Of a stretch of DNA of 64,000 nucleotides, positions 43,273 through 52,476 are shown piece after piece. Position numbers and translations under genes: made by a program. Numbering within the stretch: position 1 is the stretch's first letter; each line of letters begins with the position of its first letter. The notes beneath the pieces were generated by a model. It was not told the origin of the DNA and made no database searches. It worked only from the letters and a program-made list of their open reading frames with translations. The DNA comes from Rhodopirellula sp. (GTDB lineage Bacteria > Planctomycetota > Planctomycetia > Pirellulales > Thermoguttaceae), in contig JAAYEH010000101.1 in the NCBI GenBank assembly GCA_012728855.1, positions 62,001-126,000 of the forward strand, in the 5' to 3' direction.

Positions 43273-44559
43273 ATGCCTGAAACAAAGTCTATGAAAACGC
43301 CGACCGCCAAGCACCTTGCAATCGTCTTGCTGTTGGCGCTTATTTTGCGGTTACTCGCGGCATGGGGATGGCATGCCAGGGTGGACGGCGGATTTCGCTT
43401 TGGCGACAGCGTCAGCTATTGGCATTTGGCTCGGGAAGTTGCCGCGGGAGAACCCTACCGATATGGGGAAGACGGCTGGATCTTCCGCACGCCGGGCTAT
43501 CCGATGCTGCTGGCCCCGATCTTTTGGATTGTCGGACCGGAGGCGTCTGGAATCTGGGGTAGGATCCTCGGCGCGGTTTTCGGCACGGCATCGGTCGCCG
43601 GTGTTTGGTGGCTCGGCCGACGACTGTTCAATCCTTGGGCCGGACTGCTGGCCGCGAGCATCGCCGCCGTGTATCCCGGCGCTATCGTGACGAGCGTGCT
43701 GATTTTGAGCGAGGCGCCATTCTGCCCCTTGATGCTCGCTCAGCTTGCTTTGTGGGTTTCCGCTCTGCAATCTGCCTCAATGAAGCGCAGCGGCGTTTTC
43801 GCCTTTTCAGCAGGACTGGTTGGTGGAATGGCGACACTGGTGCGTCCGAGTTGGTTGCTGTTCACGCCTTTCGCGGTGGCGGCTGGTTTGCTGTTCGCGG
43901 AGCCAAGGCGGCGAAATCTCGCCATCGGCGTACTCGCGCTTCTCGGCGTTGCCGCTGCAATGGCGCCCTGGTGGATCCGAAATGCGCAGCTCACCGGTCA
44001 TTTCGTCGCCACGAGCCTGCAGGTCGGCGCGAGTCTTTACGACGGCCTCAACCCGCGTGCCACCGGCGCCAGCGATATGGAGTTTGTGGGTTCCTTTGTC
44101 AAAGAGGAGCGACGGACGGATCGCCGGCAGCCCGGTGATCGTCCGGCCTCGTTCGAGTATCGCTTGGACCGGCGAATGCTCGAAGCGGCAACACGGTGGG
44201 CGCGCGAGCACCCCGGCCGGGTCGCGGAGTTGGCTTTCGTCAAGTTGATGCGGATGTGGAATGTATGGCCGAACGAGGCCTCGTTGTCGAGTTGGCCGGT
44301 GCGGATTGTGATCCTCGTCAGCTACCTGCCGGTGCTGCTGCTTGGAGTTGTGGGAGCGGTTCGAACCGTCCGCTGCGGCCTGCCGTACTTGCTCTGCTGG
44401 TTGCCGGCTGTGTATTTTACCTGTCTGCACGTCGTTTTCGTGAGTTCGATACGCTACCGCCAGCCGGCGATGCTTGGATTGATCGTGCTGGCGGCGGGCG
44501 TGATCTGGGAAGCGTTTGAAAAGCGGGAGTTCTTGATTCGTTTTCGCCAAGGAGGGTGA
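43273..44559 (+). CDS. GT-C-like membrane glycosyltransferase
   Basis: 428 residues with about ten transmembrane helices; an internal ATG at 43291 is an alternative start. The first loop FGDSVSYWHLAREVAAGEPYRY and FRTPGYPMLLAPIFW resembles the GT39/ArnT-type active-site loop with its acidic residue. It probably transfers a sugar from a polyprenyl-phosphate donor on the outer face of the membrane. Its TGA overlaps the GTG start of the AsmA-like gene, so the two are translationally coupled. Confidence 0.8.
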   Translation: MPETKSMKTPTAKHLAIVLLLALILRLLAAWGWHARVDGGFRFGDSVSYWHLAREVAAGEPYRYGEDGWIFRTPGYPMLLAPIFWIVGPEASGIWGRILGAVFGTASVAGVWWLGRRLFNPWAGLLAASIAAVYPGAIVTSVLILSEAPFCPLMLAQLALWVSALQSASMKRSGVFAFSAGLVGGMATLVRPSWLLFTPFAVAAGLLFAEPRRRNLAIGVLALLGVAAAMAPWWIRNAQLTGHFVATSLQVGASLYDGLNPRATGASDMEFVGSFVKEERRTDRRQPGDRPASFEYRLDRRMLEAATRWAREHPGRVAELAFVKLMRMWNVWPNEASLSSWPVRIVILVSYLPVLLLGVVGAVRTVRCGLPYLLCWLPAVYFTCLHVVFVSSIRYRQPAMLGLIVLAAGVIWEAFEKREFLIRFRQGG

Positions 44560-47500
44560 TTGCCATTTTGAACGGCTTGATCAACGGCTGTTGGTCGATG
44601 CTGAAATGGGGACTGTTGATTGGAGTCCTGGCGGCAGCCGCTGCCGTCCTGTACCTCGACCGGCATGTCGACGAACAGATCCGCCGCCGCGTGGAGGAGA
44701 AGTTCGCCGGCCACTATACCGGGCTGAAAGTGAGCATCCGCGCCGCCGAGTTGGTCGACGGCGAGGGGATCGAGGTCCGCGGATTGTCGATCATGGAACC
44801 CGGCGCCGAGGGTCCGCGCGCTGAACTGCTCCATGTGGAGACGATGCTTCTCACCTGCCCGACCGACTTCAAAGAGTTGCTCGCATTTGATCCGAAAATA
44901 TCCGGCGTCGTGTTCCGGCGACCAATCCTCCGCGCGACCCGCCGCCGCGATGGGAGCTGGAGCGCTGCGAGGCTTCTCCCGCCGCCGCAGTTCAGCGACC
45001 GGCCACCCGAAATCACTGTTGAAAACGGCGTGGTGGAGATCTTTGACCCGTCGAAGAACCCGTCGAGCACGTTAACGCTCCGCGACATCCGCCTGACTCT
45101 ATCTCCCCCTTCGCAAGGCCAGCCCGAGTCGGGCCGCTCGATGCGCCGATTGCAGGCGACCTTGGGTGGCGACTACGCCGGCCAGATCCGAGTCGAAGGG
45201 GCGATCGATCCGGATCGTATGCTGGGGAACCTGACTGGTTCGATCAACGGGCTGGACATTACTCCGGAACTCCGCGATGCCTTGCCGTCCTCACTGGCGG
45301 ACCGACTTGGTCCGCTGGGGATGTTCCGCGGTCAAGCGAATCTGGCATTCGAGCTTGGCTACGACCCGACCCTAGCCGATCCGATCCGTTTTGATGTTTC
45401 CGGGCAATTGCTCCGCGGGCGACTCGACGACCCTCGTTTGCCGCATCCGCTCACCGACACTCGCGGCCGCTTCCGCTTGGACAACGCGGGCATGGTCGTC
45501 GAGGGGCTCACGGCCCGCAGCAGCCAGGCCACCTTGCGGCTGTCGTGCCAACGCAGCGGTTATCGGGAAGACAGCCCTCTGAGGTTGACGGCCGAGATTC
45601 GCGAGTTGGAGTTGGACGGCCGGTTGATGGACGTGCTCCCGGCGTCACTGCGGCGGCGGTGGCACCAATACCTTCCCGCCGGCCAGATCGACGCCGATGC
45701 GACGCTCTCCTTCGACGGGCGCGTTTGGAAACCGGAGATCTCGGTTCGCTGCCGCGACGCGTCTTTCGCTTACGAGAAGTTCCCGTACCGCATGGAACAC
45801 GCCAGCGGATCCCTCGAACTGAAAAACGACGTCCTCACGGCCAACCTTACCGCGTTTAGCGGCAGTCAGCCGGTGCGGCTATCGGCGGAAGTCCGCCAGC
45901 CGATGTTGTCGCCCAGCGGGTGGTTCGAGGCGCGCGGCGAAGAGATCCAGCTCGACGAAAAGCTCTTCAGCGCCATGCCGCCGAAGCAGCGCACGCTGCT
46001 CCACTCGCTCGACCCGCGCGGCACGGTCAACTTCTACTTTCGATTCTGGCGAGACGATCCCGCCGGCAGCTTTCGTCGGCATCTCCTAGTGGGGCTGAAT
46101 CGCTGTTCGTTGCGCTATCACAAATTCCCCTACCCGCTCAGCAATATCCGCGGCAAGATCGAAATGATCGACGATCGCTGGACGTTGACCGGCCTGGACG
46201 GAACCAACGATACCGGCTACGTGACATGCGAGGGAGAGATGACGCCCGGGCCCAACGGGGCAACGCTCTCGCTACGGTTTACCGGCCGAGGCGTACCCTT
46301 GGAAGAGGAACTTCGGGATGCGCTGCGACCGAATCTCCAGCAGCTCTGGAGCACGCTGAAGCCGCAGGGTATGGTCGACCTGACCGCGGAGGTGACGTAC
46401 TGGTCGGGCGACGACCGGCTGAGCGTCGGTTTTCGTGCCGAACCTCGGCAAGACACCTCGATCGAACCTGTCGCTTTCCCTTACAAGATGGAAAAGCTTG
46501 GCGGGGTGCTCTGGTATCGGGACGGGCAGGTCACCCTCGAACGCGTCCGAGCCAGCCACGGGGACACGCAGTTCTCCTGCGGAGGCAATTGCCGCTTCCT
46601 TGCCGATGGCGGCTGGCTGCTGCACCTGGAGAATATCGCCGCCGATCGGGTTCACATGGGTAGGGAACTGGTTCAAGCTCTACCGGAGCGGCTGAAGAAA
46701 GGTCTCCTCGCGATCCAGCCGACCGGGCCGGTGAATCTTCGCGGAGTGGTCGACTTTTCACGATCCGGAGAACCCCACTCGCCATTGGTATCGCATTGGG
46801 ACGTGGAGCTTCACTTCCATCGCGCCAGCGTTGATTTCGGATTGAAGATGGAGAACATGTGTGGCGGAATCCGCCTTGTGGGAGGGCACGATGGACGGCA
46901 GTTCTCCAGCCGAGGCGAATTGTCGATCGATTCGCTCACGTGGCAGGGCATGCAGTTCACGCAAATCCTCGGTCCGTTCTGGATCGACGATGCGAGAATC
47001 CTGCTGGGAACGTGGGTGGACCGGCCGCCGACCGCGGCGGCCGATGAGACTGCCGAAAGCTCGCGGCCCGCGCCGCGCTGGGTGACGGCCGAGCTGTTCG
47101 ATGGTACCGCGCTGGTCAGCGCTGGGGTTGCTTTGGGCGAAACGCCGCGTTACGAGATGCACATAGAACTTGCCCAAGCGGATCTGGCCCAGGCAGCCCG
47201 CGACTTGATCCCCGGCCCTCAGACTCTCAGCGGAAAAGTCTGGGCGACCGCCGATCTGCGGGGCGCCGGCCGGAACCTCAGTGCGATGGGAGGTCGAGGA
47301 CGCGTCGCGTTGCGCGAGGCGAACGTGTACGAATTGCCGGTGATGATCGCGCTTCTGAAGATCCTGCGGATTCAGGAGCCCAATACCAACGCCTTCGGCA
47401 GTTCGGATCTCAGTTTCCGCGTCGATGGCAATCACATCTATTTCGACCCGATCACGTTCAGTGGCGACGCCATCAGCCTGGAAGGGAGCGGCGAAATGGA

Positions 47501-47780
47501 TTTCCAGAAGGCCGTGCGGCTCACCTTCCGTGCCATCCCCGGACGGACCGAAGAACGGCTGCCGCTGATCGGCGATATTCTTGGCGGCGCCAGCGAACAG
47601 ATCATGCTGATTCACGTCGCCGGCACGTTGCAGAATCCGGAGGTGAGCAAAGAGCCGTTTCCCGTCGTCAATCAGGCCCTGCAACAGCTTCAGGAGGATC
47701 TTCAGACCAGTCAACGTGGCCAGAACCGTCCTAGTTGGATACCTGACCTGGGGCGTCTCTGGCCGAAGAGAGTGGAGTAG
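44556..47780 (+). CDS. AsmA-like envelope protein
   Basis: Up to 1,074 residues. An N-terminal transmembrane anchor (about 15-33, MLKWGLLIGVLAAAAAVLYL) is followed by a very long beta-rich region with AsmA/YhdP-like repeats (VEIFDPSKNPSSTLTLRDIRLTL, LDDPRLPHPLTDTRGRFRLDNAGMVVEGLTARS, and a C-terminal block near KVWATADLRGAGRNLSAMGGRGRVALREANVY). Such proteins form bridges for phospholipid transport between membranes. The start is uncertain: GTG at 44556 abuts AAGGAGG, so TTG at 44568 or ATG at 44598 may be used. Coupled to the upstream glycosyltransferase. Confidence 0.85.
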   Translation: MIAILNGLINGCWSMLKWGLLIGVLAAAAAVLYLDRHVDEQIRRRVEEKFAGHYTGLKVSIRAAELVDGEGIEVRGLSIMEPGAEGPRAELLHVETMLLTCPTDFKELLAFDPKISGVVFRRPILRATRRRDGSWSAARLLPPPQFSDRPPEITVENGVVEIFDPSKNPSSTLTLRDIRLTLSPPSQGQPESGRSMRRLQATLGGDYAGQIRVEGAIDPDRMLGNLTGSINGLDITPELRDALPSSLADRLGPLGMFRGQANLAFELGYDPTLADPIRFDVSGQLLRGRLDDPRLPHPLTDTRGRFRLDNAGMVVEGLTARSSQATLRLSCQRSGYREDSPLRLTAEIRELELDGRLMDVLPASLRRRWHQYLPAGQIDADATLSFDGRVWKPEISVRCRDASFAYEKFPYRMEHASGSLELKNDVLTANLTAFSGSQPVRLSAEVRQPMLSPSGWFEARGEEIQLDEKLFSAMPPKQRTLLHSLDPRGTVNFYFRFWRDDPAGSFRRHLLVGLNRCSLRYHKFPYPLSNIRGKIEMIDDRWTLTGLDGTNDTGYVTCEGEMTPGPNGATLSLRFTGRGVPLEEELRDALRPNLQQLWSTLKPQGMVDLTAEVTYWSGDDRLSVGFRAEPRQDTSIEPVAFPYKMEKLGGVLWYRDGQVTLERVRASHGDTQFSCGGNCRFLADGGWLLHLENIAADRVHMGRELVQALPERLKKGLLAIQPTGPVNLRGVVDFSRSGEPHSPLVSHWDVELHFHRASVDFGLKMENMCGGIRLVGGHDGRQFSSRGELSIDSLTWQGMQFTQILGPFWIDDARILLGTWVDRPPTAAADETAESSRPAPRWVTAELFDGTALVSAGVALGETPRYEMHIELAQADLAQAARDLIPGPQTLSGKVWATADLRGAGRNLSAMGGRGRVALREANVYELPVMIALLKILRIQEPNTNAFGSSDLSFRVDGNHIYFDPITFSGDAISLEGSGEMDFQKAVRLTFRAIPGRTEERLPLIGDILGGASEQIMLIHVAGTLQNPEVSKEPFPVVNQALQQLQEDLQTSQRGQNRPSWIPDLGRLWPKRVE

Positions 47781-47806
47781 ATCGAAACCCATCGAGGAGA
47801 TCTCTG

Positions 47807-48133
47807 ATGAGCATAGGTTCTGTGGGAGGGATAGCCGCCAGTGCTGCGGGCTCCCCGCTGGCTCAGACTAAGGGTTCCGACGTCGACCGGGCACAGCAGG
47901 ATGCTTCGAGTCAGCAGCGCCAGATCCAAAATGAGAAGAAAGCCGAGAGTGCCGCCGGAATTGGCGAGGCCGATGGCGAAGACCACCAGACCGCCGAACG
48001 CGATGCCGATGGTCGCCGCCTCTGGGAGAAGAGCGGGCAAAGCGAACCGAACGGTGAGGAGGAAAGTCCCGGCCAGCACCGCGGCAAAGACGCCACCGGC
48101 CAGAGCGGAAACTTGTTGGATCTGTCGGGCTGA
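47807..48133 (+). CDS. Small hydrophilic protein of unknown function
   Basis: 108 residues starting MSIGSVGGIAASAAGSPLAQTKGSDVDRAQQDASSQ, highly charged and rich in Gln, Asp and Gly, with no membrane segment. A good AGGAGA lies 7 bases before the ATG. A similar short Gly/Ala N-terminus followed by acidic repeats is common among planctomycete hypothetical proteins. No function is known. Confidence 0.6.
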   Translation: MSIGSVGGIAASAAGSPLAQTKGSDVDRAQQDASSQQRQIQNEKKAESAAGIGEADGEDHQTAERDADGRRLWEKSGQSEPNGEEESPGQHRGKDATGQSGNLLDLSG

Positions 48134-48177
48134 GCATCGGCGTAGCAACACCACTACCCGCGTGAATACCACAGACC

Positions 48178-48243
48178 GTGGGGCAGGTTGGCAACCTGCC
48201 TCGTATCGGTGTGCAAAGCAGGCAGGTGACCAACCTGCCCCAC
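48178..48243. repeat. Dispersed palindrome GTGGGGCAGGTTGG
   Basis: GTGGGGCAGGTTGG (48178-48191) and CCAACCTGCCCCAC (48230-48243) are perfect inverted copies. Each arm is itself part of a smaller hairpin (GGTTGGCAACC), and a single-arm relative lies near 30954. It sits just upstream of dapF. Confidence 0.8.
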
Positions 48244-48327
48244 AACGTATTCGGCGGGTATAATGACCGTTTCCAGCGGTCATGGTTTCCCTTCACACCC
48301 TTTTTGCGAATCCAGTTCAGTCGAATC

Positions 48328-49176
48328 ATGCGTTTCACCAAGATGCACGGGGCGGGCAACGACTACGTTTATGTGGACTGCTTCGAAGAGAAGGTTCCCG
48401 ACGACGCCGCCGAACTGGCTCGCCGCGTTGCCAACCGTCACTTCGGGGTCGGCGGCGATGGGCTGATTCTGATCTGCCCTTCGGAAGTGGCCGACGCCCG
48501 AATGCGGATGTTCAATGCCGACGGCTCCGAGGCCGAGATGTGCGGCAACGGCGTTCGCTGTGTGGCCAAGTACGTGTACGACCATGGCATCAAGAGGTCC
48601 AAGGCGCTGAGGATTGAAACCGGCAACGGAGTATTGTCGCTCGGTCTGGAGGTCGTCGAAGGCCGCGTCCGCCGGGTGCGCGTCGACATGGGCGAACCGA
48701 TCCTCCAGGCGGAACGGATCCCGACCACACTGCCCGGCGATCCGGTCGTCAATGTCCCACTAGTAGTCGAGGCGAGGAAGCTGGAGGTCACCTGTGTCTC
48801 GATGGGCAATCCGCACGCGATCTCCTACGTTAGCCCGTTGAACGATGATTGGGTGTTGGGGATTGGGCCGAAAGTGGAAGCCGATCACCATTTCCCGCGG
48901 CGGGTCAACGCCGAGTTCGTCGAGGTTCTGTCGCCGTCGGAAGTGCGAATGCGGGTTTGGGAACGAGGTTCCGGAGAGACGCTCGCCTGCGGCACCGGCG
49001 CATCGGCGGTCTGCGTCGCGGGCGTTTTGACGGGACGCACCGGACGGCGACTGCTGGCTCACCTGCCGGGCGGCGATCTGGAACTGGAATGGGCGGAAGA
49101 CAACCATGTCTACATGACGGGACCGGCAGTCGAGGTCTTTCAGGGGAACTGGCCGGAAGGACCGGCGAAGGAATAA
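48328..49176 (+). CDS. dapF: Diaminopimelate epimerase
   Basis: Converts LL-DAP to meso-DAP for lysine and peptidoglycan synthesis. 282 residues, standard length. The start is placed at [18 protein letters not shown], the family N-terminus. Both catalytic cysteines are present: C72 in MCGNGVRC and C221 in ACGTGAS. Other motifs are [22 protein letters not shown] and CVSMGNPH. It lies in a region of envelope genes. Confidence 0.97.
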   Translation: MRFTKMHGAGNDYVYVDCFEEKVPDDAAELARRVANRHFGVGGDGLILICPSEVADARMRMFNADGSEAEMCGNGVRCVAKYVYDHGIKRSKALRIETGNGVLSLGLEVVEGRVRRVRVDMGEPILQAERIPTTLPGDPVVNVPLVVEARKLEVTCVSMGNPHAISYVSPLNDDWVLGIGPKVEADHHFPRRVNAEFVEVLSPSEVRMRVWERGSGETLACGTGASAVCVAGVLTGRTGRRLLAHLPGGDLELEWAEDNHVYMTGPAVEVFQGNWPEGPAKE

Positions 49177-49249
49177 GTGTTGCGTCTATCTTGGCGTGTC
49201 GTTGTGATTTTAGCTTCAATAAGACTACCGCTCCAAGGAGGTCGGCGAC

Positions 49250-50020
49250 GTGCGCATCGAGAGCCCTTGGCTCAATCAGCTCGGCGGGCTTCTGGGCTCG
49301 GCGGCGGTTCGAGCGTGGATGGGCACGCTGGATTATAAGTCCGCCCTTTACGATCCGTCGCTCGATCCGGCATCCGCCGCCTGCGTCGGGCAGAAGATCT
49401 ATATCTTCTGGCACGAGTACATTCTCTTTCCCCTCTTTCTCCGCGGACACTGTAATCTGGCGATGCTGCTGAGCCGGCACCGCGACGCCGAAATGCTCTC
49501 CCATGCCGCCTATCATTTGGGCTTTCAGTTCGTGCGCGGCTCAACACGGCGCGGTGGCGTGGCTGCACTGCGGGAGTTGGTCCGTCGCAGCGGAAGGATG
49601 CATCTGGCGATCACCCCGGACGGCCCTCGCGGGCCGCGGCGCCGGCTCGCTCCAGGAGCGGTTTACCTCGCCTCGAAATTGGGCCTGCCGCTGGTGGCCA
49701 TGGGGTTTGGCTTCGATCGGCCTTGGAGAGCGGCAAGTTGGGATCGGTTCGCGGTTCCCCGTCCGTATGCGCGAGCCCGCGCCGTGGTCAGTCCGCAAAT
49801 CGCCATCCCACCGGATCTGGATCGCGCGGGCATGGAACACTATCGCGGCGAGGTCGAACGGCTGTTGAACCGCCTGACCCTGGAAGCGGAGGCTTGGGCC
49901 GAGGCGGGTTCCCGGAAGATCGATCAAATTCATACCGAGCGACGGACGGCGCCGCTTGCGTCGTCACTTCGGGGCTCGGCGGCCAACGGGTCCGGTAGCC
50001 AGCCGACCAACCCGTCGTGA
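49250..50020 (+). CDS. DUF374 lysophospholipid acyltransferase-like protein
   Basis: 256 residues from a GTG start at 49250, with AAGGAGG 9 bases before. The DUF374 motifs are FWHEYILFPLF (with the HxxxxD-like region), GSTRRGGVAALRELVRR, and LAITPDGPRGPRRRLAPGAVYLASKLGLPL. Members are thought to be lipid A or glycerophospholipid acyltransferase-like enzymes with an N-terminal anchor, involved in outer-membrane lipid synthesis. It converges with the AI-2E family gene across a large palindrome. Confidence 0.88.
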   Translation: MRIESPWLNQLGGLLGSAAVRAWMGTLDYKSALYDPSLDPASAACVGQKIYIFWHEYILFPLFLRGHCNLAMLLSRHRDAEMLSHAAYHLGFQFVRGSTRRGGVAALRELVRRSGRMHLAITPDGPRGPRRRLAPGAVYLASKLGLPLVAMGFGFDRPWRAASWDRFAVPRPYARARAVVSPQIAIPPDLDRAGMEHYRGEVERLLNRLTLEAEAWAEAGSRKIDQIHTERRTAPLASSLRGSAANGSGSQPTNPS

Positions 50021-50031
50021 GCAGCGGTCAC

Positions 50032-50128
50032 GGGGTCGGGAGTCTTTTTTTCGTCTCGGCCGGAAAAGAGTCTGTCTGTATAGGGAAGCGTTACCCGGCC
50101 GAGACGAAAAAAAGAGACTCGCGACCCC
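50032..50128. repeat. Very large palindrome between convergent genes
   Basis: TCTTTTTTTCGTCTCGGCCGG (50043-50063) and its perfect 21-bp inverse (50095-50115) are flanked by a second pair, GGGGTCGGGAGTC (50032-50044) and GACTCGCGACCCC (50116-50128), which differ at one position. The A/T runs sit inside the stem, so it is not a classical terminator. Its size and shape suggest a dispersed repeat or a MITE-like element. Confidence 0.85.
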
Positions 50129-50177
50129 TTCCCGAGTCCCCCTCTCCACTCTCATCTCTCCACTCTCATCTTTCCGC

Positions 50178-51269
50178 TCACGTAGACGACGCGGGCATCG
50201 TTTCCAACTCGCGATGGAGCATGTTCAACAGCGCGTGGAAGAAAGCGACGACCATCGGGCCGACGAAGATGCCGACTGGCCCCATGGCCTGCACACCGCC
50301 GAGCACGCTCAACAGGGCCAGGAGCGGATGGATGTTCGAGCGGCCGTGCAGAACCATCGGCTTGATCAGGTTGTCGACCAGCGAAATCACCGCCGCGCCG
50401 TAGACGGCCAACAGAACGGCGGCCAAGTGACGCTCATCGTGAAAATAGAGCCAGAGACATACCGGAACCCAGACGGCGCCGGCCCCAACGAAGGGAACCA
50501 TCGCCAGGAGCATGGTGACGACCGTCAGCAGGAAGACCATGTCGACGCCCACCAAAAAGTACCCGAAGCCGGCCAGAAGCCCTTGGGCCACCGCCGAGAG
50601 AAGCGTGGCCACGACGACGGCGCGGGTGATGTCGGAGAACTGCCGGATCAACTGCTCCTCGTAACGATCATCCAACGGCGACAGTTTCATGACGTTCCGG
50701 ATCATCCACGGCCCGTCCACGAAAAAGTAATAGAGCGCGACGAGCATCACCAACAGCCCGATGACCAGGTTTCCGGTAAAGCGGGCCGTGCTCAGCGCGA
50801 CGGGGCCCACCCACAACTCCAGTTTCTCCGCGATCGTCGCTTCCACGTCTTGTGGCGATAGAACGATGCCGAACCGTTCGCCGAAGTGGGAGATCGACTC
50901 GGAAACCGCGCGGCGGTCCGTCAGCGCCCCGGCGAGTTTGTCGGAATCGATTCGGGTGTCGGCGGCGGGCGAGCGGTCCCGTTCGTTGGCCGCGCGATAA
51001 AGGGCGATTCCCTCCGACACGGCTTGGCTGAGAATGCCCAGCAGCGGCAGCAAGACGATCAATACGATAGCCGCCGTGGTCATAGCGGCCGAGAGATGCG
51101 GACGTCCGTTACACCTCGCCAGGCACCATTGGTGGAGCGGCTGGAAGATTACCACCAAGAGCACCGCCAGGAACAAGGGGAGGAAGAAATTCGACATGAC
51201 CCAAAAGAACAGGCCGGCGATGAGCAGCAGGATCACGATCAAGAAGGCAAACGACACGATGCGCGACAT
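50178..51269 (-). CDS. AI-2E family transporter (YdiK/PerM-like)
   Basis: 363 residues with about eight transmembrane segments. The N-terminal LLIAGLFFWVMSNFFLPLFLAVLLVVIFQPLHQW, the soluble central region (about 90-160), and the C-terminal NLIKPMVLHGRSNIHPLLALLSVLGGVQAMGPVGIFVGPMVVAFFHAL are the family pattern. Some members export autoinducer-2, others are antiporters or of unknown substrate; the substrate here cannot be told. Confidence 0.92.
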   Translation of the reverse strand: MSRIVSFAFLIVILLLIAGLFFWVMSNFFLPLFLAVLLVVIFQPLHQWCLARCNGRPHLSAAMTTAAIVLIVLLPLLGILSQAVSEGIALYRAANERDRSPAADTRIDSDKLAGALTDRRAVSESISHFGERFGIVLSPQDVEATIAEKLELWVGPVALSTARFTGNLVIGLLVMLVALYYFFVDGPWMIRNVMKLSPLDDRYEEQLIRQFSDITRAVVVATLLSAVAQGLLAGFGYFLVGVDMVFLLTVVTMLLAMVPFVGAGAVWVPVCLWLYFHDERHLAAVLLAVYGAAVISLVDNLIKPMVLHGRSNIHPLLALLSVLGGVQAMGPVGIFVGPMVVAFFHALLNMLHRELETMPASST

Positions 51270-51462
51270 GGGAACATCTCCGGGAGCCTCGCGGTTGAAT
51301 CCGAATTGGTCGAAATACGGTCCGCAAGCATAGGCTTGCAGACGCTGTCGGACCCGCCATTGTAGCAGGTTTTCGCCTTGAAGCCGTCCACCGCCTCAAG
51401 CACAATGAGGGGAGCCGACAACGAACGCGGCGACGTACTGATTCTCCCAACCGAGGCGTCTC

Positions 51463-52467
51463 ATGCAACCGGTTCCATCTCGCCGTAAACGGTGGCTGAT
51501 CCGAACCATCAAGCTGTTGGTTCTCGTGTTGGTCGTTTGGGCGGTCCGTCGCACGCTGATCGATGCCTGGAATCAACTCGACGAACACCGCTGGCATCTG
51601 GAGCCGATCTGGCTGGGCGCTTCGGCCGGACTCTACCTCGCCGGTCTTCTGCCCGCGGCGCTGTTCTGGCATCGGGTGTTGCACATTCTCGGGCAACGTG
51701 CTCGGCTCCGCGATACGATGCGGGCCTATTACATCGGGCATCTCGGAAAATACGTACCGGGCAAGGCGATGGTCGTCGTGTTGCGGACCGGACTGATCCG
51801 CGGCGAGCGAGTCGACACCGGCGTTGCCGCCGCCAGCGTTTTCGTGGAGACTTTGACGATGATGGCGGTCGGCAGCTTCCTGGCCGCGGCAATTCTCGCC
51901 GTCTGGTTTCGCGAGGAGGGCTGGATCGTTGCCGGCGCCGTCGGGCTGATGCTCGTCTCCGGCCTGCCGACCATTCCAAAGGTCTTCCGTCACCTCGCTC
52001 GACTCGCCGGTGTCGGAAAAGATCCCGCAACGGCAGCCAAACTCGAGCGACTGGGATGGGGTGCGCTGCTGTTGGGCTGGATGGGCATGGCGGTCGGGTG
52101 GTGCCTGATGGGACTAAGCTACTGGGCAGTGCTCCGTGCCATGGAGATCCCGGGGCTCGATCCTCTCGTCCAACTTCCTCGCTACACAGCCGCCGTGTCG
52201 CTGGCCATGGTCGCCGGCTTCCTACTGCTGGTGCTCCCCGGCGGAATGGGGGTGCGGGAAGCGGCACTGGTGAAGTTGATGGTTCCGTATCTAACCGAAT
52301 TGACACCCCACGCGGAACTCGCCGCTTGGGCCAGCGCGGCAGTGCTAAGGATCGTCTGGCTCCTGTCGGAGTTGGGGATTTCCGGTATCCTATATATGCT
52401 GGGTGTCGTGGACCGGAGTCGTTCCGCTCCCACCGAGCCTATCGCCCTGCCCGAGAACCGCCGATAA
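51463..52467 (+). CDS. Lysylphosphatidylglycerol synthase-type (UPF0104) membrane protein
   Basis: 334 residues with about eight transmembrane segments and the family core GLYLAGLLPAALFWHRVLHILGQRARLRDTMRAYYIGHLGKYVPGKA. The C-terminal catalytic half of the MprF family is absent, so it is a flippase-like membrane domain only. It precedes a polyprenyl-phosphate glycosyltransferase by 9 bases and a GT-C-like protein after that, suggesting a glycolipid-handling operon. Confidence 0.87.
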   Translation: MQPVPSRRKRWLIRTIKLLVLVLVVWAVRRTLIDAWNQLDEHRWHLEPIWLGASAGLYLAGLLPAALFWHRVLHILGQRARLRDTMRAYYIGHLGKYVPGKAMVVVLRTGLIRGERVDTGVAAASVFVETLTMMAVGSFLAAAILAVWFREEGWIVAGAVGLMLVSGLPTIPKVFRHLARLAGVGKDPATAAKLERLGWGALLLGWMGMAVGWCLMGLSYWAVLRAMEIPGLDPLVQLPRYTAAVSLAMVAGFLLLVLPGGMGVREAALVKLMVPYLTELTPHAELAAWASAAVLRIVWLLSELGISGILYMLGVVDRSRSAPTEPIALPENRR

Positions 52468-52476
52468 TCGTCCGCC

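Noticed and set aside
50043..50115. Bidirectional intrinsic terminator
   Set aside because: The T-run precedes the stem in each direction, so the structure lacks the 3' U tract.
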